A stretch of 35,529 bases of DNA from Tepidisphaeraceae bacterium. Lineage in GTDB: Bacteria; Planctomycetota; Phycisphaerae; Tepidisphaerales; Tepidisphaeraceae. Location: positions 1 through 35,529 of the forward strand of contig JANWHF010000345.1 of the NCBI GenBank assembly GCA_025450555.1. Reading direction: 5' to 3'. Both the position numbers and the translations under genes were made by a program. The notes under the pieces were generated by a model. That model was not told the origin of the DNA, made no database searches, and saw only the letters and a list, made by a program, of their open reading frames with translations. Positions 8,586-17,197 of this stretch are shown here, in pieces; position 1 is the first letter of the stretch; each line of letters begins with the position of its first letter.

Positions 8586-8610
8586 CGTAGCACAGGCTTC
8601 GGAGCCTGTG
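8586..8610. repeat. Half-copy of the GTAGCACAGGCT repeat family
   Basis: CGTAGCACAGGCTTCGGAGCCTGTG contains an 8-bp perfect hairpin with loop TCGG. It shares its core with the elements at 26434-26504 and 33223-33277. It lies directly after the stop of the deacetylase gene on the minus strand and could help end that message. Confidence 0.7.
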
Positions 8611-8611
8611 A

Positions 8612-9625
8612 TTAGTCCATGGTGTCCAATGCACTCAGGTGCCGCACCACGCTTCGACCGAGTGCGCGCAGGTTGTAGCCGCCTTCCAGAGCGCTGACGA
8701 TTTTGCCGCCGCAATGTGCATTGGCCGCTTGCCCCAGCAACTCAGTCATCTGCCCAAACCCGGCTTCGCTGAGATTGATCTGCGCCAGCGGATCGTCGCG
8801 ATGCCCATCAAATCCCGCGGAAATCAGCAGAAACTCGGGTTTGAATGCGTCCAAGGCTGGCAAGACTTTTTCATGAAATGTTGAGATGTACTGGGCATCG
8901 CCGACGCCGGGGTTCATGGGCAAATTAAGTGTAAAGCCCTTACCTTTGCCGATACCTGTTTCCCGGGCGAATCCGCTGCCCGGATACAGCGTGCGCGGGT
9001 CCTGGTGCAGGCTGATAAAGAGGACACTGGGATCCTCTTCAAAGACGGCCTGGGTGCCATTGCCATGATGCACGTCGAAATCAACGATGGCGACTTTGCC
9101 GATGCCGTGCGCCTGCTGAAGATATCGGGCCGCGATCGAGATATTTGCAAACAGGCAGAATCCCATCGCCTGACCTGGCTCGGCATGATGCCCCGGCGGG
9201 CGAACCGCCGCGAAAGCGCGGGCCGCTTTTCCGCTGGCCACCGCATCGCAGCAGGAAATCAGTGCTCCGACCGCTGTCATGGCAACTTGAAAACTCTCTG
9301 GTCCGACGGGTGTGTCACCCTGATCCAGCACGCCGCCGCCCATGGCGCAAACGCGGCGGACATGTTCGATGTGCTCGCGCGGATGCACTGCCAGGAGCCA
9401 ACGCTCATCGGCTGGCGTTGGCTCGGGAAGCTCGATCAGCTTGCGGCGAGCCGTCTCCATCGTTCCCAGGTCAATTGAAAAATCGGGAAAGGGATCGGAA
9501 GAATCGATCAACTTCGCTTGACGCATGGCGCGGGCGATAGCGCGAATCCGATCGGGCCGCTCAGGATGATGCGGGCCGGTCTGATGAAGTGCGAATCGCG
9601 GGCTGGAACAGAAAGCGGTGGGCAT
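8612..9625 (-). CDS. Histone deacetylase / AcuC-like zinc deacetylase
   Basis: This 337-residue protein covers the full arginase-deacetylase fold. The active-site pair His146-His147 lies in 'VRPPGHHAEP'. The zinc ligands are Asp184 and His186 in 'IVDFDVHHGNGTQ' and Asp273 in 'SAGFDGHRDDPL', and the catalytic Tyr317 is in 'LEGGYNLRAL'. Bacterial members remove acetyl groups from lysines (AcuC, acting on acetyl-CoA synthetase) or from polyamines. The partner cannot be told from sequence. The ATG at 9625 fits the family start. It appears monocistronic, bounded by repeat elements on both sides. Confidence 0.94.
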   Translation of the reverse strand: MPTAFCSSPRFALHQTGPHHPERPDRIRAIARAMRQAKLIDSSDPFPDFSIDLGTMETARRKLIELPEPTPADERWLLAVHPREHIEHVRRVCAMGGGVLDQGDTPVGPESFQVAMTAVGALISCCDAVASGKAARAFAAVRPPGHHAEPGQAMGFCLFANISIAARYLQQAHGIGKVAIVDFDVHHGNGTQAVFEEDPSVLFISLHQDPRTLYPGSGFARETGIGKGKGFTLNLPMNPGVGDAQYISTFHEKVLPALDAFKPEFLLISAGFDGHRDDPLAQINLSEAGFGQMTELLGQAANAHCGGKIVSALEGGYNLRALGRSVVRHLSALDTMD

Positions 9626-9652
9626 TGGGAATTCAACCTACGCTTCGGCGAT

Positions 9653-9774
9653 CTCTACTCATTCCCGTCCCCGGTACTCCGGGGGAGGGTTAGGGAGGGG
9701 GCTTATTCAAGGCCGTTGGAATACCGCCCCCACCCCAGCCCTCCCCCGGAGTACCGGGAGAGGGAGTAAGAGAG
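9653..9774. repeat. Inverted repeat, same family as the pyrK insert
   Basis: Imperfect arms of about 50 nt (about 9653-9702 and 9726-9774) contain the core CCCGGTACTCCGGGGGAGGG and its complement. The element sits between the 5' end of the deacetylase gene and the 3' end of the large cytochrome gene. Its arms match those at 5221-5321 closely. Confidence 0.85.
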
Positions 9775-9804
9775 ACCGTCAATAGATATATTTGGGCCAA
9801 TGCT

Positions 9805-12800
9805 TTATTTCCCTACCGGCGCGGCGGCGGCCTTCAACTCTTCTTCCGCGCCAGGCGGCAGCGGAACCTGATTGGGATTGCGCAGGTACGCCACCAGATC
9901 GCGAATATCTGAATTGCTGAAGTTATCGAGAAGCCCTTCAGGCATCATCGAAAGCTCGCTGAGCTTCCGCCGTTTGATTTCATTTTTGGGGATCAGCAAA
10001 TCTTCGTTGGGCATCACGACGGTGATCGATTTGTCATCTTCCTTCTTGACGATCCCCACAATCGTTCGGCCATCGGTCGTCTGGATGGTCGTGCTACGAT
10101 AATCATTGGGGATGATCGCATTCGGATCGACCATGTTTTCCAGCAGATAAGAAAGGTCACTGCGATTGGACCCGGTCAGATCAGGACCGACATGGCCGCC
10201 GGCATCGTAGAGCGTGTGGCATTGCATGCAGGTCTTGGCAAAAAGCACGCGACCATGCGGCATGCTCGGGGCCTTGCCGCGCGCTTCGACGATCCGGCGG
10301 ACCTGGTCGATGCGCGCCTTCTTGTCGGCCGGGCTGTCGCGCAGAATGCCCCAGACCTTGGCAACCTCCTGATCCAGTTCCGGATCGCTGAGCGTGCGGA
10401 GCTGGCGAACGATGTCGGCTGAGAAGTCCTTCGAGGAAACTTTGCCCGCCTGCACGGCCGACACCAGTTCCTTGGCATATTCCGTTCGCGAGGAAAGCGT
10501 GATCAGCGCGTCCTTCTTTTCCTGCTGGTCGTATGACCCATAGTGCGACAGGATCGCCTCGGCCGTCTTGGGATCATCGTAGGTTGCCAGGCCGCGAAGC
10601 GCTGTCTCGCGAACCGCCTGATCGCCCAGCAAATCCTGCAATTGTGCCGGCAGCTTTGAATCCTTAATGCCGAGCAGCGATTCGATGGCATCATTGCGAT
10701 CGGCCGGCTTGACGTTGCTGTCGCCGGCGATCTTGCGCATCTGATCAATCGCTGTTTCGCTGCCGAACGTCACCGCGAGGGCCCTCGATTCCTTGCGCAC
10801 CTGCGCGTCTGAACTTTCTGCCAACATTGGCTCCAGCGATTTCCACCCTCCCGGCATCTCGACGCTGCGCCGGCCGCGCAGGCTGTCGCGGATTCCAGTG
10901 AGTAGATCGAGTTGCCTCTGCGAATTGCTCACATGAGACAGCGCCGTCACCAGCTTTTCGGTCGCATTGCCGCCGATGCTTCCAATTCGACGAGCGGTGA
11001 AGGAAAGAATGTTGGGAATCTCTGTACTCGATGCCATCGCCAGGGCGCGATCCGGATCGGCCGCACACGGCGCTTCCATCGCATACCAGTCCATCAACGG
11101 CAGATTGTGGTCCTTGGCATCTTCGTTGTGCGAAAGCAGCCCGGCAAGAATATCCCACGTCTGCTCGGCCGGCATGCGCTGACAGGCCGACGCGAGATAG
11201 AGCCGCACCACCGGCGATTGGCTTTCCTTCGCCAGCCGGGCAAATTCTTGAACCGCCTCGCTCGAGGGATGCTTGTCTTCGCAGAGGAATTGGATCGTCC
11301 AAGCCGTCACGTAAGGCTGGTCGCTCCTGAGCAACTCCATCGCGACGTCGTCGCTGATCCCATTGATGCAATGCAAGGCCCACAGCGCTCGAAGCTTTCG
11401 GCTTTCATCGGGATTTTTGCGAAGAATTTCCAGCAACCGGGTCTTTGCGCCTGAATCCAGCACTCCCGCCGCGGCTCGTTCCTGAAGCGCACGCCGCGCT
11501 TCGCGCACGCGCCATTCATGCTTATCCAGTTGCAGTTTCACCAGGTCGGAATCATCCATTTTGCGAAGGTCGATCTGCGTGGTCGGCGTGTTGCCATAAA
11601 CGACCTTGAAGATTCGGCCGGTGGTGAAATCATGCACCGCCGGGTTGGGGCTGTGGCATTGATTGCGATCGTACCAGTCGATCATGTAGACCGAGCCGTC
11701 CTGGTCGTAGCGAAGATTGACGATCTGGCTGAACAGATCGTTGAAGAGAATGAAATCCTTTCCGTGGTGGCCCACAAAGCTCGAACCTTTGACCTCGGGG
11801 AGATCCATGTTGATGCGGGCGCCATGGATATTGTTCATGAAGTATTGCCCGACAAACTGCTGCGGCCATGAGCCGCCCTGGTAGACCATCATGCCGGCAT
11901 GCGCGTGCCCGCCACCGGCTGCATCGGACTTTCCATTGGCCGCCCAGGGATTGGGAGCCTTGGCCCAGTGAACGTGGTCGGCAATCGTCTTGATGTCGTC
12001 ATAAACGTAAGGGTCATCATGCTGCCCGGCCTGGCGCAGGTAATGTGCTCCTTGGACGATGTGCCAGAGATGCGGAATGACGCAGGCTTCGATGATGCAC
12101 TGGCCGTGATCATCCCAATCGATGCCCCACGGGTTGCTGGTTCCCTCGGCAAAACGCTCGAAAATGTGCTTGGTGGGATGATAGCGCCAGATGCCGGCGT
12201 CGATGTAAGTCCGCTCGTTGCGCGGTGTTCCAGGCTTGCCGACGTAAGACTTCGTGAACACCCCCTGGTTTCCATAGAGCCAGCCATCGGGTCCCCAGGC
12301 GAAGGTGTTGAGTGTTTCATGCGTGTCCTGATAGCCAAACCCGTCGAGCAGAATCTGCGGAGGGCCGGCCGGCTTATCGCCGCTGGCATCGACGGGGATG
12401 TACATCAGGTAAGGCGCGGCCCCGACCCACACGCCGCCGAACCCCACTTCGATCCCGCTGACGAGGTTGAGGCCATCCATGAAGGTCGTGCGCTTGGTGA
12501 AATGGCCGTCACCTTTGGTGTCCTCGAAGATGAGGATGCGATCGTTGCCCATGCCTTCCTTGGCGCGCTGCGGGTAGGTGAGCCCTTCCACAACCCACAG
12601 CCTGCCGCGCTCGTCTTCCGTGAAGGCGATCGGGTTCACAATGTCCGGTTCCTGGGCATAGAGATGCGCCTTGAAGCCCTCCGGCATCGTCATCACCTGC
12701 GCCGCCAATTCCCCGGGGATTCCGGCATATTTATAAACGTCCGGCTTGAGGTTCGTCGTGGCGCTGGGATCGAGCTCGTTGGCGAAGGTCGGACGCTGAT

Positions 12801-13356
12801 CGTAGAAGACGAAGTTGTCGAAATTGATGTGGCCCCAGCCGCCCTTCTTGTCATCGACGAGCCGGATGTAGATCCGGTGATCCATCAGCTTTTGAAGATC
12901 GACGACAACGGGGCGAAGGTCTTCGCTGTCGGTGGCGGTGCTTTGAAACACGATTCGGTCGCCCGGTGATTCGACGAGTTCCACCCGCGTTTCCGGCCAC
13001 GATCCGCCGCCGATAAGAAAGCTGCCCCAGCGATGCGTGACCTTGAAAGGGACGCTGGTGAGAGTGCCGGTGCCGTCGTCACCATGCTTTTCGAATCCGC
13101 CGATCCAGTATTCACCCTGATGACGCGACCATGACGTATCGCGACGTGGGTGAACGGTGTCGCCGCGCACGGGCTGATCGTCAAAGGCGTTACCGGTGGC
13201 AGTCCAGTCCTTAAGCGTGCCGGTCTCGAAATCGAGATTCAATGGTTTCCCGTCGTCCCCGAGCGGACGAATAGGCTCATTGGACTGAGCAGCCAATTCC
13301 ACGGCAGCAATTCCGCCGACAATCAGACAAGCCGCGATCAAGCGAGAGATTCTCAT
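9805..13356 (-). CDS. PVC-type membrane-bound dehydrogenase-like protein with HEAT repeats and C-terminal cytochrome c domain
   Basis: This secreted protein has 1183 residues. The ATG at 13356 gives a signal peptide ('MRISRLIAACLIVGGIAAVE'); an upstream start at 13476 would bury it. After a beta-sandwich domain (about 35-190) comes the propeller-like 'putative membrane-bound dehydrogenase' domain (about 210-600; 'MPEGFKAHLYAQEPDIVNPI', 'GTSNPWGIDWDD'). Alpha-helical HEAT-type repeats follow (about 620-1000), then a Planctomycete-Verrucomicrobia haem-binding domain with 'CMQCH' at 1043-1047 and the downstream Met-rich stretch. Such proteins are hallmarks of planctomycetes and are thought to oxidise extracellular substrates, perhaps sugars, in the periplasm. 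The substrate is unknown. Confidence 0.92.
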   Translation of the reverse strand: MRISRLIAACLIVGGIAAVELAAQSNEPIRPLGDDGKPLNLDFETGTLKDWTATGNAFDDQPVRGDTVHPRRDTSWSRHQGEYWIGGFEKHGDDGTGTLTSVPFKVTHRWGSFLIGGGSWPETRVELVESPGDRIVFQSTATDSEDLRPVVVDLQKLMDHRIYIRLVDDKKGGWGHINFDNFVFYDQRPTFANELDPSATTNLKPDVYKYAGIPGELAAQVMTMPEGFKAHLYAQEPDIVNPIAFTEDERGRLWVVEGLTYPQRAKEGMGNDRILIFEDTKGDGHFTKRTTFMDGLNLVSGIEVGFGGVWVGAAPYLMYIPVDASGDKPAGPPQILLDGFGYQDTHETLNTFAWGPDGWLYGNQGVFTKSYVGKPGTPRNERTYIDAGIWRYHPTKHIFERFAEGTSNPWGIDWDDHGQCIIEACVIPHLWHIVQGAHYLRQAGQHDDPYVYDDIKTIADHVHWAKAPNPWAANGKSDAAGGGHAHAGMMVYQGGSWPQQFVGQYFMNNIHGARINMDLPEVKGSSFVGHHGKDFILFNDLFSQIVNLRYDQDGSVYMIDWYDRNQCHSPNPAVHDFTTGRIFKVVYGNTPTTQIDLRKMDDSDLVKLQLDKHEWRVREARRALQERAAAGVLDSGAKTRLLEILRKNPDESRKLRALWALHCINGISDDVAMELLRSDQPYVTAWTIQFLCEDKHPSSEAVQEFARLAKESQSPVVRLYLASACQRMPAEQTWDILAGLLSHNEDAKDHNLPLMDWYAMEAPCAADPDRALAMASSTEIPNILSFTARRIGSIGGNATEKLVTALSHVSNSQRQLDLLTGIRDSLRGRRSVEMPGGWKSLEPMLAESSDAQVRKESRALAVTFGSETAIDQMRKIAGDSNVKPADRNDAIESLLGIKDSKLPAQLQDLLGDQAVRETALRGLATYDDPKTAEAILSHYGSYDQQEKKDALITLSSRTEYAKELVSAVQAGKVSSKDFSADIVRQLRTLSDPELDQEVAKVWGILRDSPADKKARIDQVRRIVEARGKAPSMPHGRVLFAKTCMQCHTLYDAGGHVGPDLTGSNRSDLSYLLENMVDPNAIIPNDYRSTTIQTTDGRTIVGIVKKEDDKSITVVMPNEDLLIPKNEIKRRKLSELSMMPEGLLDNFSNSDIRDLVAYLRNPNQVPLPPGAEEELKAAAAPVGK

Positions 13357-13528
13357 TGAACGATCCCGTGAGTCTGTAGGTGAAGCGAAGCGCCCGGATT
13401 GCCCAGCCAAAAGGAGACCGGGCGGCCGCCGGTGCGAGCGCGGGTCAATGTAACGGCGGTCGCCGTCCAATTCCACAATTTTGATTGAGTATCCGCGAAA
13501 CGGAAGCAGGTACAGCCTGAATTTTTAA

Positions 13529-16500
13529 TCAGGCCTTGCTCGTTCCGGCGAGCTTCTTAAGCAATTTGGCCAGTGCGGCTTGCACTTTCTTCGCGGCCCG
13601 CGCTTGTTTGGCGGCAGCGATGCGCGCCTGCCGGGCGGCCTTCTGGGGCGCGAGGCGGGCGGCGCGGATTTCCTTATTCGTCGGCTGGGTCGCCCTCGTT
13701 TGAACCGCGGGAGCCACGACTGCACGGGCAGCCGTGGTCGTAGGGGTGGTTGTCGCCGCGGCCATCGTTGCAGGCGCCGCGGCGGGCGCGCTGGAGATGA
13801 GTCGCGCGCCCGCCCAGTCGCCGTGATCGTAATCGGGGCCGTCACCGGCATCGCCGCAGATGAGGGTGAGTTGCTGGACTCCGGTCACATCCAAATTGAA
13901 GCTTTGTGTAGCGCTGGTCGGCGTCATCACGCCGCTGTCGAAGACTTTCACGCCATCAGCGAGCACCTGGAAATCGACGGTACCATTGACGGTTTCTTCA
14001 TCATCGATGCCGACGTCGCAGAGGAAGTTGCTATAAGCGCCGCCGAGGTTGTAGACGATCTGCGAAATTGCATTGGTCCCCAACCCTTTTGCATAGGTAA
14101 CGCCATTGAGCGTAAGCGTATGGCCATCGCCCGAACCGGAGCCGCCAACGCTCATGTCTTTCTCAACCGGCCCCCAGCCGTTGGTGGCGGAGACCCAGTT
14201 CAAGTCGCTGAGATACGTGACAGTGGAAGCGGCGGCGAAGGTTGTCGCGGGTGCGACATTGCTGGCAGCCGAATCGCCCGCGCTGTTGCTGGCGATCACA
14301 CGATAGGAATAGGTCGTGCTGGCAGAGAGCCCGGTATCGCTGTAGCTGGTGGTGTTGGCGGCCAGCGTGGCGATGGTCGTGAAATTGACCCCATCGGTCG
14401 ATCGCTGGACCTTGAAGCTGCTTTCGTTGCTGGAATTGTCGGTCCAGGACAGATTGATCTGGCTGGAAGAAATCGCGCTTGCCGACAAGTTCGACGGCGC
14501 GACGGGAACGACCGGCGTCGAGCTTGGGATGAGCCGAGCGCTGGCCCAATCGCCATGATCGTAATTGGGGCCATCACCGGCGTCGCCGCAGATGAGAGTG
14601 AGCTGCTGCACGCCGGTCACGTTCAGGTTGAAGCTTTGTGTGACGCTGGTCGGCGTCATGACGCCGCTGTCGAAAATCTTGGTGCCGTCGGCGAGCACCT
14701 GGAAATCCACCGTGCCGTTGGTCGTTTCCTCATCATCGATGCCGACGTCGCAGAGGAAGTTAGTGTAAGCGCCGCCGAGGTTGTAAACGATTTGCGAGAT
14801 GGAGTTCGTACCCAGGCCCTTGGCGTAGGTGACTCCGTTGAGCGTGAGCGTATGGCCATCACCAGCGCCTTGGCCGCCGACGCTCATGTCTTTTTCAACC
14901 GGTCCCCAGCCGTTGGTCGCGGAGACCCAATTCAGATCGCTGAGATAGACCAGCGGCGCGACCGGCGTGGTCAGAGTGGCGGTATTGGTGTACGCGGAAT
15001 TTCCGCCGAGATTCGTTGCGCGCACGCGATAGGAATAGGTGGTGTTGGGCAAAACATTCGTATCGGAATAGCTGGTGACATTGGCGCCGGTCGTTGCGAT
15101 CTGCGTGAAGTTCGCGCCATCGGTGCTGCGCTCGATGAGGAAGCCGGTTTCATCGTTGGCGGCATCCTGCCAGGAGAGATTCACGCTGGTATAGCTCGGC
15201 GCGGCGGCAACCAGATTGGTCGGCGCCGTCGGCGGCGGCGAGACGGTTGTGTTGGTCAACTGAAACCAGTTGAACGTGAAGCCGGTGGCTTGGTTGCCGT
15301 TCTGGTCGTAGCTGATGCGAAGCACGTGGGCGCCGGCGGGCAGCGTGGCGGTAGTCGAGATGGTCGTCCAAGTGTTGAAGCTGCCCGTGTAAGGTACGGA
15401 AATCGGGCCAGTGACATTCTGCCCATCGCAATTGACGTGGAAGATCGGCGAAGTCGTCTGGGCATTGCCGACGCGGAAATCGATGCGATAGGTTCCGCCC
15501 TGCGCTAGGTTGATGGTGTAATCATCCCACTCGCCGGCGTAGTTCCAGCCGATGGCATAGCCGCCGCCGGTGTCGGTCGATGTCGAGACATCGACGCCCT
15601 CGGCAAGGCGATACTGGCCGCCCTGGTTCTTCGCATCGGCATCGTGATAGGCGATGCCTTCGCCGCCGTGGTTGTAATCTTCAGCTTGAATGACAGCGCC
15701 GTTGCCTGGAGCCAGGCCCCAGTACGGCGCTTCGCGGAGCGTGGGCGGTGATGTGGCCCAGGGCGAGAATGTTTCGCTGCCGCCGGAGGTCGTATACCAC
15801 TGCGACCCGGTGACAACATGACCTTCACCATAAATGGTATCGCCCGTGCCCGGCCCATCGCCGCCGGGGCCTGAAGCATTGCCCCACCAGTTATTCTGGG
15901 CATTGAATGGGCCATCATATGAATTGCCATTGATGACGAGCGACAGATGGCTGCCGTATGCGAAGGAATTGCCGTAGAAATTGTTGTAGTTGACGACGAA
16001 TCCGGAGCTGTTGCCCGGCACACCCTTGCTGTCGACCGCGACCGCCGGGCCGGTATTGTCGTAGACGGTGTTGTAGTCGATCGTGACGTTGTGGTTGTTG
16101 CCCTCGAAGCGCAGGCTGCCGCTGTACTGGTCGAGCGTATCGGTGACGTAATTGCCGGTGATGGTAATGCCGGTGGTGTTGAAGAAGAGCACCGCCTTGC
16201 CGTTGTGATCCATCACGTTGTTGGTCACGCGAATGTTGGACTGCGCATTGACGATGGAGGCTTCAAAAGCGCAGGCGGCTTCGAGGGTGGTGGTGCTGTT
16301 GCCGCCGCGATTGTTGATGAAGGCGTTGGAATCGATCGTTACGTTGGTGAGATTCCCGCCGGAGATGCCCTGGTCGGTGTAAATCCCCCGGCCACCGTCG
16401 CTGCCAGCATTGTTGTTGTTTCTAAGGAGATTGTACTGGATGATGGCAGGATCGGTGCTGCTGTTGTTGGCCAGGAAGATGCCCGAGACGTTGTTCTGGA

Positions 16501-16987
16501 TGACGTTGTTGAAGATATGCGTGCCGGACATGTTGGGCGCAATAACGATGCCGGCGCCGGTGGAGGTGTCCTGATTGGTTTCGCTTTGCACCGTGAAACC
16601 GTCGATCGTCACGTCGCTGGCCTTGATGGAAAAGGCGGAGGTGCGGAAGCTTCCCGAGAGGACTCCAGTTACGACAGTTTCACTGGCTGAACCTGTGATG
16701 CGCGAACCATTGCGGGCATCGACGCCGGCCTGAGCTCCTTTAAGCGTGAGCGATTTGGTGATGACGACTTGCTCGGGATAAGTGCCGGCGTCGACGGTGA
16801 TGACCGCGCCGGGCGAGGCTGCGTTCACCGCAGCCTGAATGGTCGAATATGCGGCGGTGCTGCCGACGATGTGGGCCGCGAGGAGACGGCGTTCTTCCAG
16901 AAGTTCGAGTGTCGGGATGCGACGATGTTTTCGATTGAGCCGCCTTTGAATGCGCAATGCACGACGCCGAGATTTGAACCAAAACAT
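13529..16987 (-). CDS. Large secreted modular protein: beta-helix, CBM6-like, two FN3-NPCBM units
   Basis: This is an 1152-residue protein. The ATG at 16987 has GGGAAGG 5 nt upstream. The N-terminus is Arg-rich and carries the planctomycete export-like motif 'LELLEERRLLAAHI' (27-40). Domains in order: a right-handed parallel beta-helix of the pectate-lyase/NosD type (about 40-385, with repeated 'ITGNYV' and 'IFNNVIQNN' rungs); a CBM6-like carbohydrate module (about 430-590, 'VIQAEDYNHGGEGIAYHD'); then FN3, NPCBM, FN3, NPCBM; and a basic Ala/Lys/Arg-rich tail of about 85 residues. It probably binds polysaccharide at the cell surface or in the matrix. No lyase catalytic residues could be assigned. 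Confidence 0.88.
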   Translation of the reverse strand: MFWFKSRRRALRIQRRLNRKHRRIPTLELLEERRLLAAHIVGSTAAYSTIQAAVNAASPGAVITVDAGTYPEQVVITKSLTLKGAQAGVDARNGSRITGSASETVVTGVLSGSFRTSAFSIKASDVTIDGFTVQSETNQDTSTGAGIVIAPNMSGTHIFNNVIQNNVSGIFLANNSSTDPAIIQYNLLRNNNNAGSDGGRGIYTDQGISGGNLTNVTIDSNAFINNRGGNSTTTLEAACAFEASIVNAQSNIRVTNNVMDHNGKAVLFFNTTGITITGNYVTDTLDQYSGSLRFEGNNHNVTIDYNTVYDNTGPAVAVDSKGVPGNSSGFVVNYNNFYGNSFAYGSHLSLVINGNSYDGPFNAQNNWWGNASGPGGDGPGTGDTIYGEGHVVTGSQWYTTSGGSETFSPWATSPPTLREAPYWGLAPGNGAVIQAEDYNHGGEGIAYHDADAKNQGGQYRLAEGVDVSTSTDTGGGYAIGWNYAGEWDDYTINLAQGGTYRIDFRVGNAQTTSPIFHVNCDGQNVTGPISVPYTGSFNTWTTISTTATLPAGAHVLRISYDQNGNQATGFTFNWFQLTNTTVSPPPTAPTNLVAAAPSYTSVNLSWQDAANDETGFLIERSTDGANFTQIATTGANVTSYSDTNVLPNTTYSYRVRATNLGGNSAYTNTATLTTPVAPLVYLSDLNWVSATNGWGPVEKDMSVGGQGAGDGHTLTLNGVTYAKGLGTNSISQIVYNLGGAYTNFLCDVGIDDEETTNGTVDFQVLADGTKIFDSGVMTPTSVTQSFNLNVTGVQQLTLICGDAGDGPNYDHGDWASARLIPSSTPVVPVAPSNLSASAISSSQINLSWTDNSSNESSFKVQRSTDGVNFTTIATLAANTTSYSDTGLSASTTYSYRVIASNSAGDSAASNVAPATTFAAASTVTYLSDLNWVSATNGWGPVEKDMSVGGSGSGDGHTLTLNGVTYAKGLGTNAISQIVYNLGGAYSNFLCDVGIDDEETVNGTVDFQVLADGVKVFDSGVMTPTSATQSFNLDVTGVQQLTLICGDAGDGPDYDHGDWAGARLISSAPAAAPATMAAATTTPTTTAARAVVAPAVQTRATQPTNKEIRAARLAPQKAARQARIAAAKQARAAKKVQAALAKLLKKLAGTSKA
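13790..14950 (-). repeat. Tandem FN3-NPCBM duplication within the modular protein gene
   Basis: The NPCBM coding units at about 13790-14220 and 14519-14950 are nearly identical at the protein level (both begin 'YLSDLNWVSATNGWGPVEKD') and remain very similar at the DNA level, differing mostly at third positions. This indicates a fairly recent internal duplication. Confidence 0.8.
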
Positions 16988-17197
16988 AAGACCTTCCCAC
17001 GGGCAAACACGCCCGCTCCCTTCCACTTGGTCCCAGGACAATCACGAGCTGCTCGTGAGTTCGGTGGACCGACTTCAATAACAACTTCGCGCGACTGCGA
17101 CGCGCACCGCAAGCGGTTGCGGCTAAACGGCACAGGAAGCGGCTGCGCCGGCAGTATACTTCTCAACCCATCCAGAAACTTTCCGTCATCGAATAAT

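Noticed and set aside
11899-12969. Open frame of 356 codons on the plus strand
   Set aside because: Antisense to the dehydrogenase-like domain of the PVC cytochrome protein. No domain and no ribosome site.
13515-13534. Hairpin GCCTGA/TCAGGC at the end of the beta-helix protein gene
   Set aside because: It is only 6 bp, overlaps the stop codon and lacks a U-tract on the minus strand, so it was not called a terminator.
13580-15508. Open frame of 642 codons on the plus strand
   Set aside because: It is antisense to the beta-helix/NPCBM gene, whose domains are clear. The translation is low-complexity with no recognisable domain and arises from GC-rich codon use on the other strand.
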